From Pseudocercospora fijiensis CIRAD86 (Eukaryota; Ascomycota; Dothideomycetes; Mycosphaerellales; Mycosphaerellaceae): a DNA stretch of 64,000 nucleotides. Shown here one piece after another: positions 1 to 12,510 of the stretch. The DNA lies in contig NW_006921539.1 in NCBI RefSeq assembly GCF_000340215.1, positions 3,679,118-3,743,117 on the forward strand, read 5' to 3'. Position 1 is the first letter of the stretch. Each line of letters starts with the position of its first letter. The translations under genes and the position numbers were made by a program. A model generated the notes under the pieces. It searched no databases. It saw only the letters and a program-made list of their open reading frames with translations, and was not told the origin of the DNA.

Positions 1-3000
1 TTATAGAACTAAGGTTACGCTAGACCTAGGAAATTTAGTTAGTGCCCTTATTAGCTATCGCCTAGCTAAGTAATTAGACCTTCGACAATTGCCTAGGACT
101 AACCTGCTAACCCTAGGTTACCCTTGCTTAGTTTAATAACGCTCGGTACTTAACCTACGGAGCCTACTATATCTATATAGCTCTAAAGGACGACCTCGGA
201 AATGAACGCCTACTAAACTTTACTGCCTACGCGGTAGATATAGATAGCCTCCTATCCGATATTGTTATTAGCAACCCTATTCTTAAGTACTATGCTGTAG
301 TTATAGACTTAGGCAGTTAATAATAGCGATTTAGAATCGCTAGGAAAGAGGACATTAAATACATCGACATTAGCGAGTGTCCTAATAATATTAGGGTCCT
401 ATTTATTAGTAACCTAACTCCCGCCTTAGCCGATCTAACTACCGACCTGCTCGGTAGTAATAACGATAAACTAGTGCCCCCTAATAGTATAGATCCTAAA
501 CAGCTTAAGCGCATACTAGAACCTATTCGAGAGACCTATATTAATATATTTAAATACTACTTAGTATCGACATTGCCTATGTTTAAAGAGACGGATTATA
601 AGATTAATATTATAGAGGGCAAAGAGGTCCCTTTTAGACCCCTCTATAACCTTAGTAAACGAGAGCTTGCTGTGTTACGTAAGTACCTAGAGGAAAACCT
701 AGCTAATAGCCGGATACGGTATAGTAACAGCCCTGCTAGTGCCCCTATCCTGTTCGTACTAAAGAAGGATAGTAGCCTACGCCTCTGTATCGATTATCGT
801 AGGCTTAATACTATTACTATTAAAGATCGCTATCTACTTCCTCTTATTAATGAGACCCTCGATCGCCTTTCTAGTACCTACTACTACACTATATTAGACA
901 TTAAGGACGCCTATTACCGCATCTGTATTCGTAAGGGCGATGAATAGAAGATAGCCTTTCGCACTCGCTATAGCTATTTCGAGTACTTAGTTATGCTATT
1001 TAGGCTAGCTAATGCCCCTGCTATATTCTAGTCCTATATTAATCGGGCCCTATTAGGCCTATTAGATTACCTCTATATAGTTTACCTAGATGATATCCTG
1101 GTTTATATACACTTACCTAACATTGCAGAACACTAGGCTATAGTACGAAAGGTCCTCGATCGCCTACGGGCCTATAGCCTATATTGCAAGCCTTCTAAAT
1201 GTACCTTTGCTACTAAAGAGGTATCCTTCCTTAGCTTCCTCGTATTAACCGAGGGTATTAAGGCTAATCCTAATCAAATTAAGACTATTACTAAATAGCC
1301 AACACCTACTAGCATTAAAGAGCTTCAATTATTCCTAGGTTTTACTAACTTCTACCGTCGATTTATCGAAAGTTACTCGCGGCACGTAATACTACTAACG
1401 GAACTTACTAAAACCAAGGCCAATCTATCTAGAGAGTTTAAATAGACTAATAGAGCATAAGCCGCTTTTGACGGTCTAAAGTAGCGCTTTACTAAAGTCC
1501 CCTTGTTACACTATTTCGTACTAAATAAGTAGATCCGAATTGAGACTAACGCTTTATAGTTCGCTATATCGGCTATTATATCCTAGCAATCAGATAATAA
1601 CTATTACTAGTACCCGATTGCCTTCTTCTCGAGGAAGATAATCGATGCTAAGCGTCGCTACGAGACCTACGAGTAAGAGCTCTTAGCTATTGTCGAGGCC
1701 TTTAAGTATTAAAGGCATTACCTCGATAGGGCCTAATATACAATATAGGTCTATATAGACTATAACAACCTCCGTAGCATTACTAAGGTTACTAGAGTTA
1801 TAGGTCGATAGGCTAGATAGGCCGTCTACCTCGCTAGGTTTGATTTTAATGTGTTATATCGGCTAGGCGTAAGCAACCCTACTAATAGCCTATCGAGGCG
1901 ACCTAATTACGATAGCGGGACTTAGCAATCTATTAATTTATTGTTTCTAACCCTATAGTATAAGATTGCTATAGCCCGTATTATTAATAAGCACGCGTAG
2001 GATAAGCGGCTTACCGGACTCCGCGACGGCTTAAAGCATATTAATACTCTTACTGTATTAATAGTGCGTATTAAGGCAAGGGCTAAGGACACAGATAGAA
2101 GAAGTTATAATAACTCCCTAGTCGACATCGCAATATATAGTAATAGCGATAGCACTAATGCAGTTAATCCGGCTGCTAGTACTATTAGATGCATATAATA
2201 CGTACCTCGTTTAATAGCGAGGGTGCTATTAAATAACCTTATAAATAGGGATAGTCAATCGTTTATAGATAAGCTATTACGGGCTTAGTAGAGGGACGCC
2301 TTTGCTACTAAACGTATCGACAAGCTTGTAAGTAGGCGAAAGACTCGATCTAGTAAGAGTAACAACTAGTCGATCGATAACAAAGGTTATTTAAAGTTCA
2401 AGGGCAGATACTATATCCCCGCTAAATATTCGATCCGATAAGAGCTTCTTAAGCGATACTATAATAGTGAGCTTGCCGGTTACTATAGTATAGAGAGGTC
2501 GTACGAGCTACTATCGCGTATATACTACTAGCTAAATAGTAAGCGGGACATAAAGGACTACGTAAACACGTATACCGTGTGTTAACGAGTTAAAGCACTA
2601 AAGCACTTACTATTTAGCGAGTTATCTTTACTCCCTATTCTAAAGAAGCTATTTGCTAAGCTTATAATGGATTTTATTATAGGCCTCCCGCCTACTAAGC
2701 GTAGGGGCAGCAAGGATATATATAATGCTATCCTAGTTGTCGTAGATCGGTTTACTAAGGGCGCTCGTTATATTCCTGCCCGAAAGGATTAGACGGCTAT
2801 TAACCTAGCTAAGTCGTTATAGAACAATATCTTCTATAGCTATTAAGGAACCCCTAAGGGGATAGTCTCCGACCGGGGCTCGACATTTATATCTTACTAT
2901 TAGAGTAAGATTTGCCTATAGCTGAGACTTAAGTATCGCCTATCTATAGCATTCTATCTACAAATAGATAGTTAGACTAAAAGGCAGAATACTACCCTAT

Positions 3001-3790
3001 AGTAGTACCTGCGCAGTTACATTAACGAGAACCCTAACGACTAGGTTAACCTCCTATAGCCTATAGAATTCGTGTATAACAACAGTGTCTACTTATTAAC
3101 TAAGGTGTTACTATGTATAGCTGTAATAGGCTAGAACGCTGCTATGCTACAAGACCTATCGCTCGAGGCCGAGCGTAAGGAAAGGGAAGCGGGTTAACCT
3201 AAGATACTAGCGGCTATTAAGAGGGTTTAAAAGATACGAGAGATTTACGCTAAGATAGCTAACAAACTAGTAAAGGCCTAGGTATATTAGAAGGCCTACT
3301 GTAACAAACACTGTGCGCTAATAACTTTCAAGCAAGGCGATATAGTTATACTAAGCACTAAGAACCTCCGTATCCGCAAACACCTATTACCTAACGGCAA
3401 AACAAGGCCTAAGCTTGTACTAAGATATATTAGGCTATTCCGTATCCGAGAACCGAAGGGCAATAGCTAGGCCTACTAGTTATAGCTTCTACCTTATTAC
3501 ACTATCTATAATACCTTCTATATCTCCCTCCTTAAACCGTACTACTAACGCGAAGGCGATAAAGCGCCTGCTAAGTTAGAAGAAGTCTTAGCTAATAGCG
3601 AAGAACTATAGTCTATAGAACGTATCCTAAACTATCGGACTAGGCAAGGCAAGAAGGAGTACCTATTAAGATAGCAAGGCTATTTACTAGAATAGGACTT
3701 ATAGGAAGCTAAAAACTCCTTTAAGGACATAACCGAGTTGTTAAATGAGTATTAGACTAGCGTAAAGGATAAGAAGAAGGCTAAAAGCTT
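1..3790 (+). mobile_element. RIP-degraded Ty3/gypsy retrotransposon pol with chromodomain (5' end off window)
   Basis: Domains in order on +: a protease/linker-like trace (1-470), reverse transcriptase (about 474-1300, with LCIDYRRLN and the YLDDILVY active site near 1081-1107), RNase H (about 1600-1870), integrase core (about 2660-3130, with a DRFTKGARYIP-like stretch) and a chromodomain (about 3650-3730, YLLR[stop]QGY). The frame stays readable, but conserved Trp/Gln codons appear as TAG/TAA, for example the Trp after GDE at 943-948 and the WQGY tryptophan. This is the RIP pattern. The longest open piece is 474-947. The element cannot be functional. The order RT-RNaseH-IN-chromodomain identifies a chromovirus-type Ty3/gypsy. 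Gag and the 5' LTR are outside the window. Confidence 0.9.
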
Positions 3791-5499
3791 ATAATGTTAC
3801 TATTAAGGCCTAGGATTAATACTACCCCCGGGGTGCTATTAGCTAACTAATTAGAAGCAAGCAATTATTAGCAACAAAGGATAATAAGACTATACTACTA
3901 TAGTGAACGCGCACCGAGTATTAACAAGCGCGCTATAACGCGTTAACTAATTGCCTGCTCTTTTAAGGACTCTACCTCTTTACTAACGCGCCCTATAGGT
4001 CCCCCTCTTGTTCCCTTATTCCGTCGAGGCCTCGAGGCCTAGGCAATCGGCGCGGCCGGCGCGGCTATATTAGTAATAGTGTTGCGGGGTATATCGCTAG
4101 TTAAGGAAGGAAGGATATAGCTATATTAGTAACGGTGTTACCGAGTTGTTATTAGTTAAAGAAGAAGATTAAAAGCGAGGTAAAGTTAGCGCTAAGACGA
4201 CTAGCGCCGCTATTATTAATATTACCTGCTATTGTTACTACGCCTATAGATACAACCTTACCTATACTGCGAGCCTAAGGCGCTATACTAACTAAGTTAA
4301 AGCTTAAACCTGTCAAAAGTTTGATTAAAACTTTAAGGCTAAGTTAAAACTTTAAGCCGCTTAAAAGATTAAGTAGACTAATAGACTAACTAACTAAAGG
4401 CAAAACTATAGAGCTAAGCTAGCTAGGGTCGATCTTGCGGATAATAGGTTACTCCTCGATCTATCTAGCCCTTTAAGCGAGGCGAACCTCTACTACTATA
4501 CTTATAATAGCCTTTACCTATAGAAACTAGACGAGCTGTATTTTTTAAAAGATAAGATAAGATTAACAATTGAAGGCTACTAAACCTAACCAATTAGGGC
4601 TAGTGAAACTACGACAGTAAATAATAGTCCTCGTAATAATAAGAACAACCCTCGGAACGGACAAACCCTCGGAGCGGACATTTCTAGGTCTTTTAGAGTA
4701 GACGTAGAGAACTCGGAACGATATTACTTAGAACGGAGGCAGTACTACAATACCTCGTACGCCTACCTATTATAGTAGGGAAGGCGCGCTCGTATTATAA
4801 TTAGTCGATAGCCCTTAATTCTTGTAGCTTTATGTCCCTTTACTTTATTATATACAAAGATAGCGCAGTTAGAGTTAGACGTTATATTAAAAAGTGAGGT
4901 TTGATATAGTTATATAATTAGGTAGTTAAGTGTTTAATTTAGCGCGAGCTAAGCAGTCTATTAGACTTGCTAAGTTAGTAGCAATAGAGGTCGAAATTAA
5001 TAGGCTACGAGGGCGCGGCCTTTAGAAGGGAAGCGTATATTAGGGCTAAAGAGGCTATACGTAATTAGTATATAGTTAGGCCGAGTAAAGCCGGGGTCTC
5101 GGTGCCTTAGGTAGGGCTTAGCGCTTAGCGTTAGGCTAACTTGCCTGCCTTCCTCCCTCTCCTTCTAGATCCTTATCGAATACTACTCGTACCTACTACT
5201 ACCCTATCTACCTGCTAATATACCCTTCTCACATCGTCTAAGAATAATTAAATAGCGATCTACGGCCCCTTAACCGCTAGTAAATACGATAATATAGGCT
5301 AGTTGCTTTCTTACTCTTATAAAGCGCTCGAATACTAACCTTCTTATTGTCCGATTTAGCCTCTAACTCGCGGTACCTCGAAACGACTCGATCTACTACC
5401 CTCTCTATCCTCTCTATCTTAGTTAACTACTTAGCTTATATTTTTTTTACGTTTTTACCCTTATTACGCCCTATATCGAGTTTTATATACGATCCGTAT
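3791..5499. other. RIP-degraded repeat DNA, probably 3' LTR and a further element remnant
   Basis: A purine-rich stretch just after the chromodomain is followed by TGTTAC at 3795, a plausible 3' LTR start. The 5' LTR is not in the window, so LTR limits cannot be fixed. The rest is TpA-rich with no frame I can assign. It includes GC-rich fragments near 4040-4070 and the repeated words GCTATATTAGTAA at 4064 and 4121. I see no gene here. Confidence 0.5.
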
Positions 5500-5790
5500 A
5501 GTAGAATATAAGAAACAGGAGGAATACACGCTTTAGAATAAGGTAGACGCGCCTACTAAGGATTATATAAGAAATAGCGATAGTAAGGTCTATAGCTACT
5601 ATACACTCGGATAACCTTACTAATACGATATTTAGACTCGCGGTTTAATACTGTATAGACCTAGATACCTATATAGGACTGGAACATCGACAGTATCGAG
5701 TTTTACGTATGGCCTACTAGGAAAAGGCGATTTTACGTATGGCTTAAACCCCCGCGACAGCGGGTATGAAGTGACTGACGAAACCCCGGA
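5500..5790. mobile_element. MITE-like repeat, left-truncated copy
   Basis: About 280 bp match the right half of the MITE at 31339-31869. Shared words include GACGCGCCTACTAAG, TTTAGACTCGCGGTTT, TTTTACGTAT and the terminal AACCCCGGA followed by TA. No left terminus (TCCGGGGTT) is visible upstream, so this copy looks truncated or overwritten. Its right end at 5790/TA is the exact border between degraded repeat DNA and the gene island. Confidence 0.65.
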
Positions 5791-5792
5791 TA

Positions 5793-6420
5793 GACGACGT
5801 AAAACCGGGGATCTCCCGAGCCAGGTCGAGAACAAGTTGCACGTCTTCTTCTGCAGATGCTCCGTCGCTCGATCTTCAATCGATTCACCGCCCGTGACAC
5901 TTGCTCAAAACCTGCAAGATTGTAAGAGCGCCTTCATCGCCCGACTTGGCCCTAGCCAGTCTCGTAATACCGGCACGAACTCCGTCTCAAGGCCACGATT
6001 CGGCAGTTTCTGTGGATCTTTCAGCCTGCGGACTTGCTCTGCGAGTTCGGCTCGCTGTAGCATGGACAGACACTATGGAGCAAGCTAATCCCGGTATGAC
6101 GGCCCATCAGCCACACTCAAAACCAACATCGCTGAAGACACCACTGTACCAGTTGAATGCTTTGCCCTTATGTCCTATAGAAGCTACATTGCTTGTCAAC
6201 ACTAAGCTATTCCTCCACATCCTTGACACATCGATGATGGCTCTTGTTCTACTCAATGGTATATCCGCCGCACCATTCAAGACGTGAGGTCCTTCGCAGC
6301 GGTAAACTTGCTACATTGGTATGATTCGATCGTATGCCTATAGTTGGAAGCTGAGCAAGTTAGAATGTCGCAGAGTCTTGACGATATCGATTCAAGTGGT
6401 TAAGCGATCAAGAGAAGACG
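5793..6420. other. Non-repeat DNA without a resolved gene
   Basis: Base composition returns to normal. Two overlapping + frames are open (5771-6088 and 5901-6287) but resemble nothing I know. The second ends in a hydrophobic run, MMALVLLNGISAAPF (about 6231-6278). That could be a short signal peptide exon of the cysteine-rich frame downstream, but I could not find a convincing splice path. Confidence 0.3.
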
Positions 6421-6694
6421 TGGGAAGAGTGGACTTCGAACCTGCCGCAAGAGAGCACTGATCAATGGAGACGTTAGCTACTGCGGCTGGTTCACCGATG
6501 GCGGTTCCACAGGTCCGAGAGCGTGCTCCTCTGGCACTTTCACTCGACCATCATCTTTCAACTTGAGGAGCGGCGGACAGTGTGCTGTGTACAACGGAGA
6601 GGGCTGTTCAGGCACTGTTTCTTCGATCACGGCCAACTCTTGTGGATTTGCCAACAGCGGCAGCTGTGGCAGCATGAAGTGCTGGAATATCTAA
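6421..6694 (+). CDS. Candidate small cysteine-rich secreted protein exon (partial model)
   Basis: The frame ending in the TAA at 6692-6694 has eight cysteines in about 88 codons, with spacing typical of fungal small secreted proteins. Visible pieces are RTCRKR, a dibasic site that could be a Kex2-type cleavage point, then SYCGWFTDGG, RACSSG, GGQCAVYNGEGCSG, NSCGFANSGSCGS and the C-terminal MKCWNI. The frame is closed upstream by TAA near 6401, so an upstream exon with a signal peptide is needed. A hydrophobic candidate lies at 6231-6278, and GACGTTAG at 6471-6478 could be an acceptor. I do not recognise a family. Function is unknown; an extracellular role is inferred only from cysteine content. 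Confidence 0.35.
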
Positions 6695-7426
6695 GCGTTT
6701 GGAAGTTTTCGGAAATTTTTGGACGGAAGGACAGAAAGTGGTGACGATAGAAGACTGAGAGGCAGACGTTCGTTTAGTGTCCACAATAGTCTAGGCGGCC
6801 AGGCCTGATTATCGACAATGCAGGAGTCACTGAGTCAGTTCCCGCAAGGTCCCTCAATCTTGGCGTTTGGTAAGTTAATAATATGAGTTGTTCCAGCATT
6901 CCTTGCATCGCTGGAGAACATTGGGCTTGGCAGTCTTGGCTGGTGGCTTCCCGCCAACACAACAAAGAAGGCGGCAAAGACTTCCGCATTGGTGACAATC
7001 ATCCTCAATTCTGAGGCCTCTGCCATGGCGTCAACTCACAGAGCTCCTACCATCTCCCGAAAATTGCCATTATACACAGCGAGCCAAATGTCGCGAACAG
7101 AAATTTCGGAATGGTATGGTCAAAGCGTGTCTTAATCAGCAGGCGCACAAACCACCACATCTTACCTCGAGAACACTGAATTCAATATCACAAGCTTCAT
7201 CCGTATGATACAACCCCGTGCCGAGACGTTAAGGGGATCACTTGAACCCTTGGATGCGCACTTACTTGGAACGTGGCACTGCACTTGCCTCGTGCTTCAC
7301 TCCATCGATTGTCACGAGCTGGTCCTTCCGAAGCGTGCACTCACCGCGACTTCATCGTAAACATCGAAAATTAATCCTGCACCTACAATACAACCAGATG
7401 CTATAAAGCAAACACCAAACTCGAGT
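6695..7426. promoter_or_regulatory. Intergenic region upstream of the 7427 gene
   Basis: No gene is resolved. Short minus-strand open frames (6774-6998 and 6835-7026) lack recognisable domains. A TATA-like CTATAAA sits about 25 bp before the ATG at 7427. Confidence 0.3.
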
Positions 7427-8507
7427 ATGGCATCGCCAGCTAGCTCGCAGACCAATTCCAGTGTCACCTCGCCCGAGATCAAGGTCACACCAGATCATGG
7501 CGAAGGTGGCGACTTGCAACTATCTCAGCCAGCGACTGGTAGCAGGGCCGTTAGCTGTGAGGAGAACGGACCACCTTCAGGATCACCATCAAGCACGAAA
7601 GCGCCACCATCCAATCCGACTGCTACTTCCAAGCAGAACAAGCCGGACTTGAAGCTAGATGTCAAGCCAGAGTTGAAGAGACAAACCTCGGGCTATGGCT
7701 CGCTGAAAATCTTCAAAGGCCTTGGAAACAACGGCAATCGCTCCTCGAGCAGTCTTTTTCACCGTAACGAGAAGTCGTCTGCGCCTCACAGGTATGCATG
7801 AGCATGACAGAAATCTTAGCTCGTCCAACTAACGATTTAGCCTCGGAAGCGGTAGCGGCACTCAGAGTCCAACGCCAGAGACACCCAACGTCAAGGCTAT
7901 CTTCTCCAAGAACACTTGCCCGGACCTTAACTCGGTTAATCGCGCTCTGGAAGAACTTCGTATTCAGTCTCGATCCGAAGACGATCCATTCGTCAAACAT
8001 CTCTCTCGCCTCCAATCTGAGATCCGTAGTGCTGAGCAAGACTGCAAGAAGCTGCTGTCCCTCGCCATGCAAGAGCGTGACCTAAGGCGCTACGAGGTGT
8101 GTCGCGGTCTCTGCATTCGCATCGTCCACAATCAGCACTCCCAAGCCGACACTAAAGTCTATGCCTACAACATTTTGGCCACCCAAGCTTCACCAGGCCA
8201 AGCAGGAAAGTTCCTGGATGAGGCGGCCAAGTTGGTGCAAAGGGACATTCCAAGTCCTGATAAGGAGAAACTGATGAGCGTGATCGCTTTACTTCGTGCT
8301 GGAGCCGTTGCTAAAGACACCAAATCTAAGACCAATGGCAACGTTCCGAGTCAGGAGAATGACTCTTCTACCGCCTCCAAAGCTCCTCCAACAGCCTCTG
8401 GAGGTCTGCGAGTTCCGGCGGCAAGTATGCCATCGGGAGCTATGACGCCGAAGAGTGAGAAGATCTTGCAATGGGCAGCTCCGCCTAAGAGAGCGGATAG
8501 CGTTTAG
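7427..8507 (+). CDS. Unknown protein, 343 aa, one intron
   Basis: Exons are 7427-7791 and 7841-8507. The intron 7792-7840 (49 nt) starts GTATGC and ends with CTAAC plus TTTAG, and joining gives a continuous frame. The N-terminal 120 residues are low-complexity and Ser/Pro/Lys-rich, as expected for a disordered region. The C-terminal half is helical, with charged stretches such as LSRLQSEIRSAEQD and ERDLRRYEVCRGLCIRIVHN, so it may form helical bundles or coiled coil. I do not recognise the family. There is no signal peptide or membrane segment. Clean splicing, normal codon use and no RIP-type stops argue that it is a live gene. It is followed after about 400 bp by a DNA transposon. Confidence 0.7.
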
Positions 8508-8913
8508 AAAGGGCCCGCAGCTGAGGTAAGAAGACCGAGTGTGAATCAGGCCGCCGACGTTTGCTGACTTGCGTTCCGTCTTAGTCGGATGCTGTCCCGC
8601 AAGATGATTGTACTTGTAGTGAAGTGATATTAGCGAGGCGTCTGGAGTTTCATGAACCGCATCGTCGGCTTCTGGGAACAGCGAGCTGGAACGGATATCA
8701 GCCGGCTGCCATGAAAAAGCTGAGGGAGATGCACTGATACGATTACATCAGATGTCGCGTCGAACTCGATCTAGCTCTGCCGCTCACATAGACCATAACT
8801 TAGATAGATTGGGCCGAGCTGTGCTCCATCGAACATTCATTCGGCCAGCATAGTACAGTACTTCATTGACTATTGTACACCTTCTTTCAAGAACCGAAGG
8901 AACACAAGGTTCC
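8508..8913. other. 3' flank of the 7427 gene
   Basis: Non-repeat DNA of normal composition between the stop codon and the transposon's TAA target duplication. No gene seen. Confidence 0.4.
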
Positions 8914-9127
8914 TAAGGCCCTGTCTGCTTGCCACCGATTATAGCAATAACTGTCAGGTTATAATAACCTTATAACCGCAGTCGATTATAGCCTCTTATA
9001 ATCGATTATAACCAGACAGCGCTAGGTGTTATGTATCTACTTTTTAAACCTCTCGGTACTGCGGCTCGGCTTCTTCTATCTCTTTACCTAATTCAGCTCT
9101 TATATAAGGATTGTCGCTCTACGAGAG

Positions 9128-9212
9128 TGTATTCGAGCGGTGTAGAAGGTGTATTCGAGCGGTATAGAAGGTATATTCGAGCGGTATACGAGGGCGTATT
9201 CGAGCGGTGTAT
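9128..9212. repeat. Subterminal tandem repeat of the PIF element
   Basis: Four imperfect copies of a unit of about 21-24 bp built on GTATTCGAGCGGT lie just inside the left end of the element. Subterminal repeats of this kind often serve as transposase or Myb-protein binding sites; that role is inference. Confidence 0.6.
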
Positions 9213-9339
9213 AAGCGAACCCGGAGGGAGGAGTACTACTAGTTTAGATAGTGTTTTACTATATAAATATTAGTATAGTAAAGCAGTGAGTCTCTCTATT
9301 AGTTTCTACTAAGTAACCGCTTATAATAGCATCTTAATC

Positions 9340-10460
9340 CGCTTAACTTAAGACGCCGAAGACTACTAAGAAGCCTTCTACTAAAGGGGCTCGTAAACGT
9401 ATAGTAACAACGAGTCAAACACCTACTCTAAAGCAGGCTCGGATAACGCCTATATACTAGACGACTAAATAGACTAAATACTTCCTTAAGCAGTTGTTAG
9501 AGCTTTAGAAGGTTAGCCGTAGAACAGATACTAATAATTTCTAGATTAAGGACCTTCGTAACGTCGCTACCCTTATAAATAAGAGGTTTAGTACTAATCG
9601 CAATAATGCCGCTTTAAAGAACAAATAGGGTTCTATTAAGAGAGATTAGGGTGTATAGGTTGCTTACCTAAAGTATATTAGCGGTTAGAATAGTATGCCT
9701 CTAATAGCTAAGTCGGATATAGAAGACGACTACTTTAGCGCTAATCTAAGGTATACTACCTTCCGTAACGAATTGCCCGATTATTATAAGATTATAGACG
9801 AGTTAATCGGTTAGGAGATAGCGGTAGGCGACTATATAGCTACTACTAAGGAACTAGCGGAAAGTAGCGCATCCGGCGAAGAATCGGAAGATAGTAAGGA
9901 CGACGAGGTAGTAGAGCTATCGGAGCAGTCGTTTACGGAAGAGCAATTAATAGTATTAAAGGCCGCGAAGGCGTAGGAAAAGCACTAGAAGAAGATGCAG
10001 AAGGAAGCTAATCGTGTCTATAAATTAGTAGATAAAGCCTCTTAGAAAAACACTAGTACCGCTAAGGCCTTATAGAAGGCATTCGAGCCTCTCGTTCTAA
10101 TAGTAGCGGAGGTTGTAAAGGACGGAAAGGAAGAGCGCGCCCTTGCGAGGAAACAGGCTAATACTACTACCGCCCTCGCGAAGAAATAGGCTAATAATGC
10201 TACTACTAGCTCCGCCGTTAGAATAGTAACAAAGCGCTTATTAGACCCGAAGATATAGGCGAAGAATGAGTTACTAATGCCGTATAGGATGTTGTTAGTA
10301 AGAGAGGTCGCGAAGAAGGGCGCCGATTACGACTACGTAGAGGTAGCGATAAGCCTTACTAGTAAGTGGTTTAAGGAGTATTTCTACGCCGTTTTAATAG
10401 ATCTGCGCGCTAACGACCGTTAGAATAATTACCTACGGATAATAGAGGGTAGCAATATAT
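9340..10460 (+). pseudogene. Myb/SANT-like partner gene of the PIF transposon, RIP-degraded
   Basis: One frame stays readable between TAG/TAA codons. It has a basic N-terminus, then a stretch around 9615-9700 (RD[stop]GV[stop]VAYLKYISGQNSMPL) that fits the Myb/SANT-like domain fused to a Trp-rich start. This is followed by FRNELPDYYKIIDELIG (about 9760-9810) and a long acidic, then Lys/Ala-rich, coiled-coil-like tail. PIF/Harbinger elements normally need such a DNA-binding partner for nuclear import of the transposase. Non-functional here. Confidence 0.65.
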
Positions 10461-11019
10461 AGTATAGTTAGTAGCAATAAGTAGTAGTTAGTAGGAAGGT
10501 TTAAGAATAGTAGGAGAATATAATATTATTAATAATATTTTGCTTATAAATAGGCGGTTAGATACGAGAATTCGGCGTATAGGAACAATCTTTCGACTGA
10601 AATGCACGCTAACGTCTATACTATCGATTTGTATAGAGGTATTATTAATTTTTGCTAACAAATTACGGTTACGTACAAGGTGCTATTATATGTAAAAAAG
10701 CTATCTCCCCTCGACTCGAATACTAATATCTTAAACTAGTGCTAAGAACCTGCTATTTAACCCTACTAGAATTTCGATAGGAGAACGAGAGTATATTAAA
10801 GAGGCGCTAGTAATGTCCGAATATACCCCCTTCGAACTCGGAGACGACTTCCTTACCAAATTTATTACTAAAACTAGCCTGCGCTGTTCGTATAGACATC
10901 TAACGACTATCCGCTATCCTTGCTATATCCTTCGCTATACTCTAACCGGCAGTTCTTGCTTCTGCGCCCTTATATCTATACCTGTCTTTGTCGACTACGC
11001 CTTATAGTTAGCCTATATC

Positions 11020-12260
11020 CATTTCGCTATCCTATTACGATAATCCGCCTAACTTTTATTAGTTATACCCCTAGTATACCGCCTATTATCCTCGTAGACC
11101 TCCGCTGTCTAATTAGCCTCTCTTTCGGCCTCTAACTCGGCATTAGATAGTACTAGTTTAGGCTCGCTCGATAGCGGTTGTCTACCGTTAGAAATAATAA
11201 AATTATAGATAATAGTATAGGTAGTAATAAACCGATTCTGCTATTAAATAGTCTACCGATTTAGACTGTCTCGAATAACCTTAAACCGCCGATTTAGTAC
11301 GCTAAAGGCACGCTTAATACAGTTACGAAGCTAAGCATATCGGAGGTTAAATATCTCTTTATAATTAGTAGGTCGTTCTTCCGCTTTACCCTACTCTCGA
11401 AGATAATACCGTACTCTTTAATAAGGTACTAGAAGTCGTCGATCTTTAAAGGAATAACTACCGTCGGTAAGGTAGAAGTATCTATCTAGTACTTAGAAGC
11501 CTAACTAATAGGCCTTCCTTAATATAGTACTGTCTATCGTAGAGCCTTCGTAACTAGTTATTAAAAACAAGAAGCGTAACTTCGAGTCGTAGGCCGCTAT
11601 TATATTCTACGTAATGTAACTCTTCCGATAGCGCTATAGATTTTAGTTAATCTTCGACGGAAATGCCTATAATAAGGTGCTATCGATTACGCCTATAATA
11701 CCTTTAAAGTATAGCTAAAATCGATAGCTTCTATTACCTACTGCCTATAGTAGAATATCGTCCTTCTATAGTAGTTTAATCTATTCCTTTACTATCCGAT
11801 ATACTAACTTCGATACCTCTACTACTAGCCGCCGCGCCGTATCTCTCGTAATACCGAAGTCGTTAGCTAACTCGGCGCAGGTCTTATTATACGCTATATA
11901 GACGAGAAATACGATAACCCTCGCTTCTACTAAATACTTCTTATCTCTTAATCTAACCTTCTATAGTTTATCGATAAACGCGCGTAATACCGGTTGCCTT
12001 AGTCGCGTACGCTTATAATATTACCGCGCCGGCCCTCTCGTTATCTTAAATACCTCTTTCTCTAACTTATTGCGCTCTATCTAAGTCGTTATACGTCCTA
12101 GCGGTCGATATATCGCGCGCCTTCGAAGCCTCGGCGCTTCCTCGATAAATAGCGGTATTATCGCGGAAATCGCGCCTACGGCGTATATAATAGATAGTAG
12201 GCGCTCTATCGTACTAATAATACCTCGAAATCGCTATACTATTATTATATACGGCTTTAT
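11020..12260 (-). pseudogene. PIF/Harbinger DDE transposase, RIP-degraded
   Basis: Read on -, the region 11760-11130 gives in order GIIGVID (first catalytic Asp), KSYITQNIAAYDSKLRFLF, TSYEGSTIDSTILRKA (second Asp) and FYLTDGSYF. This is the order seen in fungal PIF-type transposases (VxDGTHI, SQNVLAA, GWEGSAxD, YYLxDAGY). Multiple TAG/TAA codons replace Trp/Gln, so it is dead. Its gene runs towards the Myb-like gene, tail to tail, inside the same TIRs. Confidence 0.8.
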
Positions 12261-12510
12261 TCTATAGTAAGAGGTAGATACTATAGCGCCGCGCCGGAAG
12301 TCTACTAGGCGTACGAATAGCTATAAAACTACCTTAAGAGTAGGTTTTATAGATCTTGCTATATATAGCAACAACTTAGCGAGGTTATAGACATAGCGAG
12401 ACAGCGAGGAAGCAATAATCGATTATAATAAGGCAAGGGCGATTATAAGAAGAGGTTATAACAACTCGGCTCGGTTATACTATAATCGGTGGCAAGCAGA
12501 CAGGGCCTAA

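Larger units (their letters stand above)
8914..12510. mobile_element. PIF/Harbinger-type DNA transposon, complete ends, RIP-degraded
   Basis: The ends are perfect 28-bp terminal inverted repeats at 8917-8944 and 12480-12507, beginning GGCCCTGTCTGCTTGCCACC. They are flanked by a 3-bp TAA duplication (8914-8916 and 12508-12510). A TWA-type 3-bp duplication is the hallmark of PIF/Harbinger. The 3,591-bp element holds two convergent coding traces: a Myb/SANT-like gene on + and a DDE transposase on -, which is the standard two-gene layout of this superfamily. Both are riddled with TAG/TAA at Trp/Gln positions. The intact TIRs show the insertion is structurally complete. Confidence 0.9.

Noticed and set aside
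9031..9273. 80-codon plus-strand frame inside the PIF element
   Set aside because: Generated by the subterminal tandem repeat.
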